The notes under the pieces are model-generated. The model was not told where the DNA came from. It ran no database searches and saw only the letters and a program-made list of their open reading frames with translations. Below are positions 17,833 through 26,809 of a DNA stretch of 64,000 bases, piece after piece (position 1 is the stretch's first letter; each line of letters begins with the position of its first letter). A program made the translations under genes and the position numbers. Source of the stretch: Halarcobacter mediterraneus (GTDB lineage: Bacteria; Campylobacterota; Campylobacteria; Campylobacterales; Arcobacteraceae); the NCBI RefSeq assembly GCF_004116625.1, contig NZ_NXIE01000001.1, positions 434,001 to 498,000 of the forward strand. The letters run 5' to 3'.

Positions 17833-19782
17833 ATGGAAAAATCTTGTAAAAATGTTTATATTACTACACCAATTTATTATGTAAATGATGTGGCTCACAT
17901 AGGTCATGCATATACAACAATAATTGCTGATATGTTAGCAAGATATTCAAGACTAACAGGGGAAAAGACTTTCTTTCTAACAGGTACTGATGAACATGGA
18001 CAAAAGATTGCTCAAAGTGCAGAAGCTAGAGGAAAAACTGCAAAAGAGTATGCAGATGAAGTTTCTGGTAAATTTAGACAACTTTGGGATGATTTTGATA
18101 TTACTTATGACAAGTTTATTAGAACAACAGATGAAGAACATAAAACTGGTGTTCAAAAAGCTTTTGAAAAAATGTATAACAAAGGCGATATATATAAAGG
18201 TGAGTATGAAGGTTTTTACTGTGTATCATGTGAAACTTTTTTTACAGAAAAACAATTAGTTGATGAAGAGTTTTGCCCTGACTGTGGTCGACCGACTACT
18301 ATCGTAAAAGAAGAAAGTTTCTTTTTTAAATTATCTGCATATGAAGATAATTTAATTAAATGGTATGAAGAAAATGAAGATTGTATTTTACCAAGAGCAA
18401 AGAAAAATGAAATAATTAATTTTGTTAAAGGTGGATTAAAAGATTTATCTATCTCTAGAACTTCATTTGATTGGGGAGTTAAACTACCTGAATCTTTAAA
18501 TGAACCACATCACGTTATGTATGTTTGGCTTGATGCTTTATTAAATTATATTACAGCATTGGGTTATGGTACAAATGAAGAAAATATGGAGTTTTGGCCA
18601 GCAAATATACAGCTTGTAGGGAAAGATATATTAAGATTCCACTCTATTTATTGGCCAGCTTTTCTAATGAGTTTAGACCTACCTCTTCCAAAACATATTG
18701 CAGCGCATGGATGGTGGACAAGAGATGGAGAAAAGATGTCTAAATCGAAAGGAAATGTAGTTGATCCTAAAGAAGTAGCTGATGCTTATGGGCTAGACGC
18801 TTTCAGATATTTTATGTTAAGAGAAGTACCTTTTGGACAAGATGGTGACTTTTCACAAAAAGCTTTAATTGATAGAATTAATTCTGATTTAGGGAATGAT
18901 TTAGGGAATTTATTAAATAGAATATCTGGAATGAGTGGAAAATATTTTGATTTTAAAATTGATTCTAAAGATGTAAAAAAATATCACGAAAAAGAATTAA
19001 AAGAAGTAGAAGATATTTTAAATAATATAGAAAACTATATTTTCAACATGCAATTAAATAAGTACTTAGAAGATATTTGGAAAGTTTTAACTATTGCAAA
19101 TAAAGCTATCGGTGATTATGAACCTTGGGCCAAAATGAAAGAAGGTAAAGAAGAAGAAGCAATGGCATTAGTAGCATTAATCACAAATATAATGGCTAAA
19201 GTTGCCCTACTTTTAGATTCAGTTATGCCTGAAAAAATTTCAAAAATAGCAAATTCTTTAGGAATAGAAATAAACACTGATACTTATAATAAATTAATAA
19301 AAAATAAAGAATTAATAGATACTACAACAATAACAAAAGTAGAACAACTTTTCCCAAGAATTGAAGAAGTTTTACTGGAACAAGCTAAAGTAACTGATAT
19401 ATCAAAAAGTGAAGTAGAAGAAAAAGCTTCAAAAACAGAAGAGATAGAAGAAGACAATTTAATTACTATTGATAAGTTTTTTGATACTACCTTAAAAATT
19501 GGAACAATAATAGAAGCAGAAGAAGTTCCTAAATCTAAAAAATTATTAAAATTAAAAGTAGACTTAGGTGAAGAAAACCCAAGACAAATATTAGCTGGAA
19601 TAAAAGAATTTTATTCTGCTGAAGAACTAATAGGTACTCAAGCTTGTGTTGTGGCAAACTTAAAACCAGCAAAGTTAATGGGAATGATTAGTGAAGGTAT
19701 GCTCTTAGCTGCAAAAGATGAAAATGGTTTATCTTTATTAAGACCAGAAGCATCTAAAAAGAATGGTACAAAAGTAAGCTAG
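17833..19782 (+). CDS. metG: Methionyl-tRNA synthetase
   Basis: Charges tRNA-Met and tRNA-fMet (both lie at 28040-28214). Class I motifs are intact: YVNDVAHIGHAYTT near the N-terminus and GEKMSKSKGN near residue 300. A zinc knuckle (CVSCETFF...CPDCGRP) lies between. The C-terminal 100 residues are the EMAP-type tRNA-binding domain used for dimerisation. The ATG at 17833 is chosen over an in-frame GTG 33 bp upstream, because it fits the family N-terminus and the upstream GTG would fall inside the preceding gene. Confidence 0.95.
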   Translation: MEKSCKNVYITTPIYYVNDVAHIGHAYTTIIADMLARYSRLTGEKTFFLTGTDEHGQKIAQSAEARGKTAKEYADEVSGKFRQLWDDFDITYDKFIRTTDEEHKTGVQKAFEKMYNKGDIYKGEYEGFYCVSCETFFTEKQLVDEEFCPDCGRPTTIVKEESFFFKLSAYEDNLIKWYEENEDCILPRAKKNEIINFVKGGLKDLSISRTSFDWGVKLPESLNEPHHVMYVWLDALLNYITALGYGTNEENMEFWPANIQLVGKDILRFHSIYWPAFLMSLDLPLPKHIAAHGWWTRDGEKMSKSKGNVVDPKEVADAYGLDAFRYFMLREVPFGQDGDFSQKALIDRINSDLGNDLGNLLNRISGMSGKYFDFKIDSKDVKKYHEKELKEVEDILNNIENYIFNMQLNKYLEDIWKVLTIANKAIGDYEPWAKMKEGKEEEAMALVALITNIMAKVALLLDSVMPEKISKIANSLGIEINTDTYNKLIKNKELIDTTTITKVEQLFPRIEEVLLEQAKVTDISKSEVEEKASKTEEIEEDNLITIDKFFDTTLKIGTIIEAEEVPKSKKLLKLKVDLGEENPRQILAGIKEFYSAEELIGTQACVVANLKPAKLMGMISEGMLLAAKDENGLSLLRPEASKKNGTKVS

Positions 19783-20777
19783 TGCAAATCACATCTATTT
19801 TAGACATAATTGATGGAAGGTTATTAAATCAACCATCAATCTCTTTTATATATTCAATAAAAACTAATGTAAAAAGAGTAAAAGAAGGTGACTTATTTAT
19901 TGTACAAAAAAAAGAAGACATTCCTTTAGCTCTAGAAAATGGTGCCTTTGCAATTGTTATTGATGAAGAAGTGGAGATATTAGATAATGAAATTGCATGG
20001 ATAAAAGTAAAAAAACTAAATGAAGCAATAATAAAACTTATTAGATTTTTATTATCAAATAAAAAACTAACTGCTTTTTTTTGTAATACAATAAGCTTTC
20101 AACTTTTTAATATACTAAAAAAAACCACTTTACATTCACATATAAAAATAGTGCCTAATGACTTATCAAAGTTTTTTAAGTTAATTGATGAGCTTGAAGA
20201 TAACGATACTATCATTTGTTCAAAAAAAGAGTTACTTGATGATATTTATCCAGTAAATTTTGATTTTAACACAAAGCATTATGAAATAAAAAACTTAATT
20301 GAACATTCAATCTTTGAAACTTCGTTCTCTTATCAAGATAGATATTTTTCAAAAGTAAAAATTTCAAGTTTATATCTAAAAGAATTTTTAGATGTTTATA
20401 GTTTTTTAGGTTTCAATGCAGATTTAAATAAACTAAAAAAATTTAATAATCTAAAACCAATTTTTGTAGATAAATTAATAAATCATACAGATTATGGAAA
20501 AACAGATAAATTTTTAATTGCACAAAATAATCAGCTCTTAATAGATCAAGAAATAAAATATTTAAAAAATAAATATAAATATGCAAAAATCTTATATCTA
20601 ACATTAGAAGAAGTTGATGATAATACTAATTTAGACTACATCCATATTGATTCCTTAGAAGATTTAAAAAATATTCTAAAAAAAAGTCAATTTAATGCAG
20701 TCTATTTTTTAGGAATTGATTATGAAACACTTTATAATCAAATCTCAAAGCAAAATAATGGTCCTACTTTAATTTAA
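19782..20777 (+). CDS. MurF/Mur-ligase-like protein lacking the ATP-binding core
   Basis: 331 residues starting with GTG that shares a base with the metG stop (TAGTG). The N-terminal 80 residues resemble the substrate-binding domain of MurE/MurF: SIKTNVKRVKEGDLFIVQ, then ALENGAFAIVIDEEVE. The central part shows no GxxGKTT P-loop and the rest is Lys/Leu/Asn-rich without recognised motifs, so ligase activity is not expected. A real murF would be about 480 residues. It ends 4 bp into the convergent repressor gene. Reading: conserved downstream partner of metG of unknown role; the Mur relationship is an inference from the N-terminus only. Confidence 0.6.
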   Translation: MQITSILDIIDGRLLNQPSISFIYSIKTNVKRVKEGDLFIVQKKEDIPLALENGAFAIVIDEEVEILDNEIAWIKVKKLNEAIIKLIRFLLSNKKLTAFFCNTISFQLFNILKKTTLHSHIKIVPNDLSKFFKLIDELEDNDTIICSKKELLDDIYPVNFDFNTKHYEIKNLIEHSIFETSFSYQDRYFSKVKISSLYLKEFLDVYSFLGFNADLNKLKKFNNLKPIFVDKLINHTDYGKTDKFLIAQNNQLLIDQEIKYLKNKYKYAKILYLTLEEVDDNTNLDYIHIDSLEDLKNILKKSQFNAVYFLGIDYETLYNQISKQNNGPTLI

Positions 20778-21430
20778 TAAATCATTCCAAATGTACTTGT
20801 TACTTTACCAAGTACATTTACTTCACTTTTATCTAATATCTGAATGGGATAGTCTTTATTGTCCGAAATAATATCAAGTTTACCATCAACTCTTCTTTGT
20901 ATTCTTTTAACAAAAAGTCCATGATTTGTTGTAAAAGCATAAATCCCATCCCTTGAAACATCTATTTTAGTTTTGTCTAAAAATATTATATTTTCACTAT
21001 TTAATGTTGGTTCCATAGAGTCTCCCACAACATTAATTGCTTCAATATTTTTAAGATTTTCCTTCCCTCCTAACATATTTAAGAAATAAGGAGGTACTTC
21101 TAAACTTTCATATTCATCTATATTTTCAAAAGCACCTCCCCCTGCACTTACATTTACCTCAGGATAATATCTTATCCAGTATTTATCTGTTGAATCTACA
21201 AGAGAACCTGGATTTTGATTATATAGTAACCAGTTAATTGAAATCTTTTTTTTAGCACAGAAATCTAAGATATTTGAAAAAGGTATTTTACCTCGGTTTT
21301 TCATTGTTGCAAAATTCACTTGGCTTAAAGCTAAAGCACTAGCCACATCTTTATCAAAAATTTTTCCATTTTTGCCATCTTTACTGATTATATCTTTTAG
21401 TTTTTCTATAATTTCTGAAACATTTAGCAT
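20774..21430 (-). CDS. CI/LexA-type transcriptional repressor with S24 peptidase domain
   Basis: 218 residues. The N-terminal helix-turn-helix region (about 22-70) includes DKDVASALALSQVNFATMKN. The C-terminal S24 domain carries the catalytic pair Ser138 (VVGDSMEPTL) and Lys175 (LFVKRIQR). A possible self-cleavage Ala-Gly lies in VSAGGGAF (96-97). Such proteins respond to DNA damage through RecA or act as phage-like repressors; there are no phage genes here. A palindrome overlies its own promoter (21448-21476), suggesting autorepression. It converges on the MurF-like gene with a 4-bp overlap. Confidence 0.87.
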   Translation of the reverse strand: MLNVSEIIEKLKDIISKDGKNGKIFDKDVASALALSQVNFATMKNRGKIPFSNILDFCAKKKISINWLLYNQNPGSLVDSTDKYWIRYYPEVNVSAGGGAFENIDEYESLEVPPYFLNMLGGKENLKNIEAINVVGDSMEPTLNSENIIFLDKTKIDVSRDGIYAFTTNHGLFVKRIQRRVDGKLDIISDNKDYPIQILDKSEVNVLGKVTSTFGMIY

Positions 21431-21447
21431 AAATACTCCTTTTTATA

Positions 21448-21476
21448 ATTATATTACAAAATGCAATATTTTTCAA
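21448..21476 (-). promoter_or_regulatory. Promoter and candidate operator of the S24 repressor
   Basis: On the minus strand TTGAAA (21471-21476) and TATAAT (21448-21453) are separated by 17 bp. Between and overlapping them is the near-perfect palindrome ATATTGCA-TTT-TGTAATAT (21451-21469, 7 of 8 pairs). An operator in that place would let the repressor shut off its own transcription. Confidence 0.6.
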
Positions 21477-21530
21477 GAGTTTTTATTTTTTTTTATAAAA
21501 TTTGTAAATAAAAAATAAAAGGAAGATAAA

Positions 21531-21626
21531 ATGTCAGTAAAAATCAATAAATTAAGCACTTCTGTAATGAATTTAGTTTTAAAATTTGATAATTTATTAC
21601 TAGAAATAGGTAAAAAAATATTATAA
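21531..21626 (+). CDS. Possible 31-residue peptide divergent from the S24 repressor
   Basis: ATG preceded by AAAGGAAG at 5-6 nt, a good ribosome-binding site, then 31 codons (MSVKINKLSTSVMN..., ending EIGKKIL). The peptide is amphipathic: a hydrophobic stretch (VMNLVLKFDNLLLEI) flanked by Lys. No homology recognised. It is divergent from the repressor, with a TATAAA element at about 21494. Its shortness leaves real doubt, but codon choice and the ribosome-binding site are like the neighbours. Confidence 0.35.
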   Translation: MSVKINKLSTSVMNLVLKFDNLLLEIGKKIL

Positions 21627-21738
21627 AAACTAATATAACCATTAAATTCCAAAATTTATCCTAAATACAGACAAAAATAAATTTTAATAAAGCAAACTTT
21701 CTATAGAATTGTATCACAAATTACACGATGGTAACCAC
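21627..21738 (+). other. Leader region before oadG
   Basis: The gene-poor stretch between the repressor and oadG (21431-21748) holds the repressor promoter/operator, the possible 31-codon ORF, and this AT-rich segment, in which I see no strong hairpin or RNA gene. The transcription start of the oad operon probably lies here; TATAGAATTG near 21702 is the only -10-like element. Confidence 0.3.
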
Positions 21739-21748
21739 GGGGAGTAAT

Positions 21749-21997
21749 ATGGAAACTAACTTAATTGCTGAAGCAGTCAAGTTTATGATTTTAGGTATGG
21801 GAATAGTTTTTCTATTCTTAATCGTAATGGTTTATGCATTAAAATTACAAGCTAAGATAATTGCTAAGTTCTTTCCTGAGAAAGAAGAAGCTAAACCTAC
21901 TAAATCAAAAACTACACAGGCTTCAAATAATAATAACACTGCAAAGATAGCTGCTATTGTAGCTGCTGTTCAACATCACAAAAATCTAAAAGGTTAA
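21749..21997 (+). CDS. oadG: Oxaloacetate decarboxylase gamma subunit
   Basis: Small membrane subunit (82 residues from the ATG at 21749) with one N-terminal transmembrane helix (FMILGMGIVFLFLIVMVYAL) and a charged cytoplasmic tail, the OadG layout, which tethers the alpha subunit to the membrane complex. The start at 21749 is preferred over ATG 21728 because GGGGAG at 21739-21744 lies just upstream of it, while the earlier ATG has no ribosome-binding site. First gene of oadG-oadA-oadB-pckA. Confidence 0.88.
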   Translation: METNLIAEAVKFMILGMGIVFLFLIVMVYALKLQAKIIAKFFPEKEEAKPTKSKTTQASNNNNTAKIAAIVAAVQHHKNLKG

Positions 21998-22002
21998 TTT
22001 AT

Positions 22003-23826
22003 ATGGCTAAGAAATATATTGATGTCATGGATACTACTTTTAGAGATGGATTTCAATCTGTCTTCGGAGGTAGAGTTTTAATGGAAGACTTCTTCCCTGC
22101 AGTTGAGGCTGCAAAAGAAGCTGGTATTACACATTTTGAATTTGGTGGAGGAGCAAGATTCCAATCTTTATTTTTCTACTTACAGGAAAATGCTTTTGAA
22201 ATGATGGATAAGTTTAGAGAACTTGTTGGTCCTGAAGCAAATTTACAAACTTTAGCAAGAGGTATTAATACTGTAATGCTAGATACAGGTTCTAGAGAAC
22301 TTGTTGAAATGCATGCAAAAATGTTTTCTAAACATGGAGTAACAACGGTAAGAAACTTTGATGCTTTAAATGATGTTCAAAACCTTGAATATTCAGCAGA
22401 ATGTATAAAAAAATATGGTTTAAATCATGAAGTTGTTGTAACTCTTATGGATTTACCTCCAGGTTGTACAGGAGCACATGATGTTCCTTTCTATGAAAAA
22501 ACTTTAAGAAATATATTAGATAAAGGTGTTCCTTTTGATTCTATTTGTTTTAAAGATGCTTCAGGTACATCTTCTCCTCAAAAAGTTTTTGATACTATAA
22601 AAATGGCTAGAAGTCTTGTAGGGGAAGACACTCATATAAGACTTCATACTCATGAAACTGCTGGAGTCTCAGTATCTTGCTATTTAGCTGCTCTTGATGC
22701 AGGAGCTGATGGTATTGATTTAGCTGCAAGTCCTGTAAGTGGAGGGACATCTCAACCAGATATTTTAACAATGATGCATGCAGTAAAAGGTATGAATTAT
22801 GATCTTGGTGGATTAGATACTCAAAAAATATTAAAATATCAAGAAGTATTAAATAATTGTCTAAAAGATTATTTTATGCCTCCTGAAGCAACTCAAGTAT
22901 CTCCTTTAATTCCTTTCTCACCTATGCCAGGTGGAGCATTAACTGCAAATACTCAAATGATGAGAGATAATGGAACTTTAGATAAATTTCCAGAAGTAAT
23001 TAAGGCTATGAGAGAAGTAGTTGAAAAAGGTGGATATGGAACTTCAGTAACACCTGTTTCTCAATTTTATTGGCAGCAAGCATATGCAAATGTTATGTTT
23101 GGACCTTGGAAACAAATAGCGCCAGGTTATGGAAAAATGGTTTTAGGTTATTTTGGTAAAACACCTGTTCAACCTGATGAAGAAATAGTAAAATTAGCTT
23201 CAGAAAAATTAAAACTTGAACCAACTTCTGAAAACCCATTAGACATAGCTGATAAAGATGAAAAAAAGACTATGAAATATTGGGAGAATAGACTAAAAGA
23301 AGAAAGTCTAGAAACTTCAGAAGAAAATATATTCATTGCTGCAGCTTGTGATGAAAAAGGAATTGCTTTCTTAAAAGGAGAAAGTCCTTTAAATGTAAGA
23401 AAAGTTGATAATTCAACTTGTGAAAATGATAAAAATTGTGAATTAGGAGAAAATAACGGTATGAGTAATGCAAGTGGAAACTACACTGTTGTTGTAGATG
23501 GTCAAAAATTTAGTGTAAGTGTTGCTGAGGGTGATGCAGATATTCAAGTAACTCCAGTAGAAAATAAAACTTCTGAAGCTTCAACAACTACAAATACACA
23601 AACATCAGGAAGTGGTTCAGAAGTTCCTGCAACTGTTTCTGGAAACTTATGGAAGATGAATGTTAAAGTAGGAGATACTGTTAAACAAGGTGAAATTATA
23701 GCAATTTTAGAAGCTATGAAAATGGAAATTGATGTAGAAGCTCCTTGTGATGGAACAGTTAGTGCAATTTTAGCTAATCCAGGTGATGCCGTCGAAGAGG
23801 GTCAAGCAATAGCAACTATTAGCTAA
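22003..23826 (+). CDS. oadA: Biotin-dependent oxaloacetate decarboxylase alpha subunit / PycB-like carboxyltransferase
   Basis: 607 residues: HMGL-like carboxyltransferase TIM barrel (1-300), conserved carboxylase domain, a Ser/Thr-rich linker, and a C-terminal biotinyl domain with the biotinylated Lys573 in LEAMKMEI. It moves CO2 from oxaloacetate to biotin. The metal-site signature reads DTTFRDGFQS instead of DTTLRDAHQS and the segment around residue 470 has an unusual Cys/Asn-rich insert, marking a divergent subfamily. Its place between oadG and oadB supports a decarboxylase rather than an anaplerotic carboxylase role; the family alone would allow pyruvate carboxylase subunit B. Confidence 0.88.
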   Translation: MAKKYIDVMDTTFRDGFQSVFGGRVLMEDFFPAVEAAKEAGITHFEFGGGARFQSLFFYLQENAFEMMDKFRELVGPEANLQTLARGINTVMLDTGSRELVEMHAKMFSKHGVTTVRNFDALNDVQNLEYSAECIKKYGLNHEVVVTLMDLPPGCTGAHDVPFYEKTLRNILDKGVPFDSICFKDASGTSSPQKVFDTIKMARSLVGEDTHIRLHTHETAGVSVSCYLAALDAGADGIDLAASPVSGGTSQPDILTMMHAVKGMNYDLGGLDTQKILKYQEVLNNCLKDYFMPPEATQVSPLIPFSPMPGGALTANTQMMRDNGTLDKFPEVIKAMREVVEKGGYGTSVTPVSQFYWQQAYANVMFGPWKQIAPGYGKMVLGYFGKTPVQPDEEIVKLASEKLKLEPTSENPLDIADKDEKKTMKYWENRLKEESLETSEENIFIAAACDEKGIAFLKGESPLNVRKVDNSTCENDKNCELGENNGMSNASGNYTVVVDGQKFSVSVAEGDADIQVTPVENKTSEASTTTNTQTSGSGSEVPATVSGNLWKMNVKVGDTVKQGEIIAILEAMKMEIDVEAPCDGTVSAILANPGDAVEEGQAIATIS

Positions 23827-23851
23827 AACATAAAAATTGGAGAAGTATTTA

Positions 23852-25168
23852 ATGAATAAAAAAATAATAGCTTCAATGCTAATGTTATTTTTTACACTAT
23901 TCACTGTAAACGCTTTAGCAAGTGCAAATACTGCACCTGCTGAAGAAGTTAAACATGAATATAGCGAAAAATCATTGGGACAACTTTTAGAATCTTTCTA
24001 TAAGACTACTGGAATTTATGCATTTACAAATCCAAGTGATGATGTAATGACTTCAGAAGCTCATGCAGAAGATGCAAGACCAATGACTACTTTTGAACAA
24101 ACTTGGGGTAGACTCATAATGATAGCTATTTGTCTATTCTTATTTTATTTAGCAATTGCTAAAGGATTTGAACCATTACTATTAATGCCTATTGCATTTG
24201 GTGGAATCTTAGCTAATATTCCTCTTGCAGGAATTGGTGGAGAAACAGGAATGCTTGGTATAATTTATAATATGGGAATTGCTAATGGATTCTTTCCATT
24301 ATTAATCTTCATGGGTGTTGGAGCAATGACAGACTTCACGCCATTATTAGCGAATCCTAAATCTGCAATATTAGGTGGTGCTGCACAATTTGGAATTTTT
24401 GGTTCTCTTGTTGGTGCCGTTGCATTAGGTTTTGATTTACAATCAGCTTCTGCTATTTCAATTATTGGTGGTGCTGATGGGCCTACTTCAATTTTTATTG
24501 CAAATAGACTTGCTCCTGAACTATTAGGTGCAATTGCAGTTGCTGCATACTCTTATATGGCACTTGTTCCAGTAATTCAACCTCCAATTATGAAGGCTTT
24601 AACAACTGAGGCTGAAAGAAAAATAAAGATGCCAAAATTAAGAAAAGTTAATAAATTAGAAAACTTAACTTTACCAATTGTTATTTTATTGTTAGCAATT
24701 TTATTCTTACCAGAATCTACTCCTTTAATTGGTGCCTTTTGTTTAGGAAACTTTTTTAAACAATCAGGTGCAGTTGAGAGACTTTCTGATACAATGCAAA
24801 ATTCATTAATAAATATTGTTACAATATTTTTAGGATTAGGAGTTGGTTCAAAATTAGCTGCTGATAAGTTTCTAGTATTAGAAACTTTAGGTATTATGAT
24901 AATTGGATTAATTGCATTTGCAGCTGGAACAGCAGCAGGTGTTATTATGGCAAAAGTAATGAATAAATTTTCTTCAGAAGAAAATAGAATTAATCCATTA
25001 ATTGGAGCAGCGGGTGTATCTGCTGTTCCAATGGCAGCAAGAGTTGTTAGTAAAGTTGGACAAGAGTATGATAAGTCGAATGTATTATTAATGCATGCGA
25101 TGGGTCCAAATGTTGCTGGAGTTATTGGTTCTGCCGTAGCTGCTGGTGTATTATTATCAATATTTTAA
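23852..25168 (+). CDS. oadB: Oxaloacetate decarboxylase beta subunit, sodium pump
   Basis: Polytopic membrane subunit that decarboxylates carboxybiotin and couples this to Na+ export. The OadB hallmarks are exact: [30 protein letters not shown] (with the essential Asp), [19 protein letters not shown] and [18 protein letters not shown]. The start is ATG 23852 with GGAG at 23839-23842; the in-frame TTG at 23837 overlaps that ribosome-binding site and is rejected. The first ~85 residues are a hydrophobic signal-like segment and a soluble stretch longer than I expect for OadB. Confidence 0.93.
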   Translation: MNKKIIASMLMLFFTLFTVNALASANTAPAEEVKHEYSEKSLGQLLESFYKTTGIYAFTNPSDDVMTSEAHAEDARPMTTFEQTWGRLIMIAICLFLFYLAIAKGFEPLLLMPIAFGGILANIPLAGIGGETGMLGIIYNMGIANGFFPLLIFMGVGAMTDFTPLLANPKSAILGGAAQFGIFGSLVGAVALGFDLQSASAISIIGGADGPTSIFIANRLAPELLGAIAVAAYSYMALVPVIQPPIMKALTTEAERKIKMPKLRKVNKLENLTLPIVILLLAILFLPESTPLIGAFCLGNFFKQSGAVERLSDTMQNSLINIVTIFLGLGVGSKLAADKFLVLETLGIMIIGLIAFAAGTAAGVIMAKVMNKFSSEENRINPLIGAAGVSAVPMAARVVSKVGQEYDKSNVLLMHAMGPNVAGVIGSAVAAGVLLSIF

Positions 25169-25187
25169 ATAGTAGGGAATATAGGAA

Positions 25188-26765
25188 ATGTCTGAAATCA
25201 AAGACTCACTTGGCTTAAAGAATGTAGGTAAGGTATATAGAAACTTAGACGTTGATACTTTAATAAAGCACTCAGTTGAAAATGAAGGGGCTAAAGTCTC
25301 TTCAAATGGTGCATTAATGATTGATACTGGTATTTTTACTGGTAGAAGTCCAAAAGATAAATTTTTTGTTAATCAAGACCCTTCAAATAAATATATTGCT
25401 TGGGGAGATATAAATAGAAAAGTTTCTAAAGAAGTTTATGAAGATTTAGAAGTTGTTGCTAAAAAACAACTAGGTGGAAAAGATGTTTATGTAACAGATG
25501 TATATTGTGGTTCTTCTTTAGATAGTAGAAGATCTGTAAGATTTATTACAGAAGTTGCTTGGCAAGCACATTTTATTCAAAATATGTTTATTGTACCACC
25601 TCAAGAAGATTTAGAAAACTTTGAACCTGAATTCACTGTTTATAATGCTTGTAAAACTGTAGATATGGCATATGTTAGTCATGGATTACATTCAGAAGTT
25701 TTTGTAGTCTTTAATGTAGAAGATAATATTGCCTTAATTGGTGGAACTTGGTATGCAGGAGAAATGAAAAAAGGTGTTTTCTCAATGATGAATTACTGGC
25801 TTCCTTTAGAAGGAAAACTAGCAATGCATTGTTCTGCAAATATAGGAAAAGATGGAGATACTGCATTATTCTTTGGACTATCAGGTACAGGGAAAACAAC
25901 TTTATCAACAGACCCTAAAAGAAAACTTATTGGTGATGATGAACACGGTTGGGATGATAAAGGTATTTTTAACTTTGAAGGTGGTTGCTACGCGAAAGTA
26001 ATTAATCTTGATAAAGATTCAGAACCAGATATTTACAATGCTATTAAAAAAGGTGCTATTTTAGAAAATGTAGTTGCTGATGAAAATGGTGTAGTAGATT
26101 ATACAGATTCAAGTAAAACAGAAAATACAAGAGTTTCATATCCTATAACACATATAGAAAACCATGCAAAAGATCTAAGAGGTGGTCATCCTAATAATAT
26201 TATTTTCTTATGTGCTGATGCTTTTGGAGTATTACCTCCTGTATCAAAACTAGATAAAAGACAAGCAATGTACTACTTTTTAAGCGGATATACTGCAAAA
26301 GTTGCAGGTACTGAAAGAGGGATTACTGAGCCAGTAGCAACATTCTCTTCTTGTTTTGGTGAAGCATTTTTACCCTTGAATCCAACAGTATATGCGGAAT
26401 TACTTGGTGAAAAAATTGATGAACATAATGTAAATGTTTATCTTGTTAATACGGGTTGGACTGGTGGCCCATATGGTATTGGGTCAAGAATGAGTATAAA
26501 AAATACTAGAGCTTGCATTGATGCTATTTTAGATGGTTCAATTGAGCACTCTGAATTTGAAACATTACCTATATTCAATTTAACTATTCCAAAAACATTA
26601 CATGGAGTAGACACAGAAGTTTTAAATCCAAGAAATACTTGGGAAGATAAAGAATCATATGATGAAACTGCTATAAAATTAGCAAGTATGTATATAGATA
26701 ATTTCAAAAAATACTTAACTCTTGAAAGTGATTATGACTTTACGTCAGCAGGACCTAAACTATAA
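25188..26765 (+). CDS. pckA: Phosphoenolpyruvate carboxykinase (ATP)
   Basis: Converts oxaloacetate and ATP to PEP and CO2, the entry to gluconeogenesis. ATP-type PEPCK motifs are intact: [13 protein letters not shown]-loop, LIGDDEHGW metal site, GRSPKDKF near residue 50, and GTERGITEP. The 525-residue length is standard. Last in the oad operon, 19 bp after oadB, and ended by a perfect hairpin at 26778. Putting PEPCK with a Na+-pumping decarboxylase places two competing fates of oxaloacetate under one promoter. Confidence 0.95.
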   Translation: MSEIKDSLGLKNVGKVYRNLDVDTLIKHSVENEGAKVSSNGALMIDTGIFTGRSPKDKFFVNQDPSNKYIAWGDINRKVSKEVYEDLEVVAKKQLGGKDVYVTDVYCGSSLDSRRSVRFITEVAWQAHFIQNMFIVPPQEDLENFEPEFTVYNACKTVDMAYVSHGLHSEVFVVFNVEDNIALIGGTWYAGEMKKGVFSMMNYWLPLEGKLAMHCSANIGKDGDTALFFGLSGTGKTTLSTDPKRKLIGDDEHGWDDKGIFNFEGGCYAKVINLDKDSEPDIYNAIKKGAILENVVADENGVVDYTDSSKTENTRVSYPITHIENHAKDLRGGHPNNIIFLCADAFGVLPPVSKLDKRQAMYYFLSGYTAKVAGTERGITEPVATFSSCFGEAFLPLNPTVYAELLGEKIDEHNVNVYLVNTGWTGGPYGIGSRMSIKNTRACIDAILDGSIEHSEFETLPIFNLTIPKTLHGVDTEVLNPRNTWEDKESYDETAIKLASMYIDNFKKYLTLESDYDFTSAGPKL

Positions 26766-26777
26766 AATATTAATAAT

Positions 26778-26809
26778 AAATAGAGTGTTAGAAAATTAAC
26801 ACTCTATTT
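26778..26809. terminator. Bidirectional hairpin between pckA and ribBA
   Basis: Perfect 13-bp stem AAATAGAGTGTTA / TAACACTCTATTT with loop GAAAAT. It lies in the 30-bp gap of the convergent pair and includes the last codons and stop of ribBA. A/T-rich flanks on both sides suit termination in both directions. Confidence 0.75.

Noticed and set aside
20774-21430. Prophage remnant around the S24 repressor
   Set aside because: No integrase, structural gene, attachment repeat or composition change nearby; neighbours are housekeeping genes.
23837-23851. TTG start for oadB
   Set aside because: The TTG overlaps the GGAG ribosome-binding site of ATG 23852.
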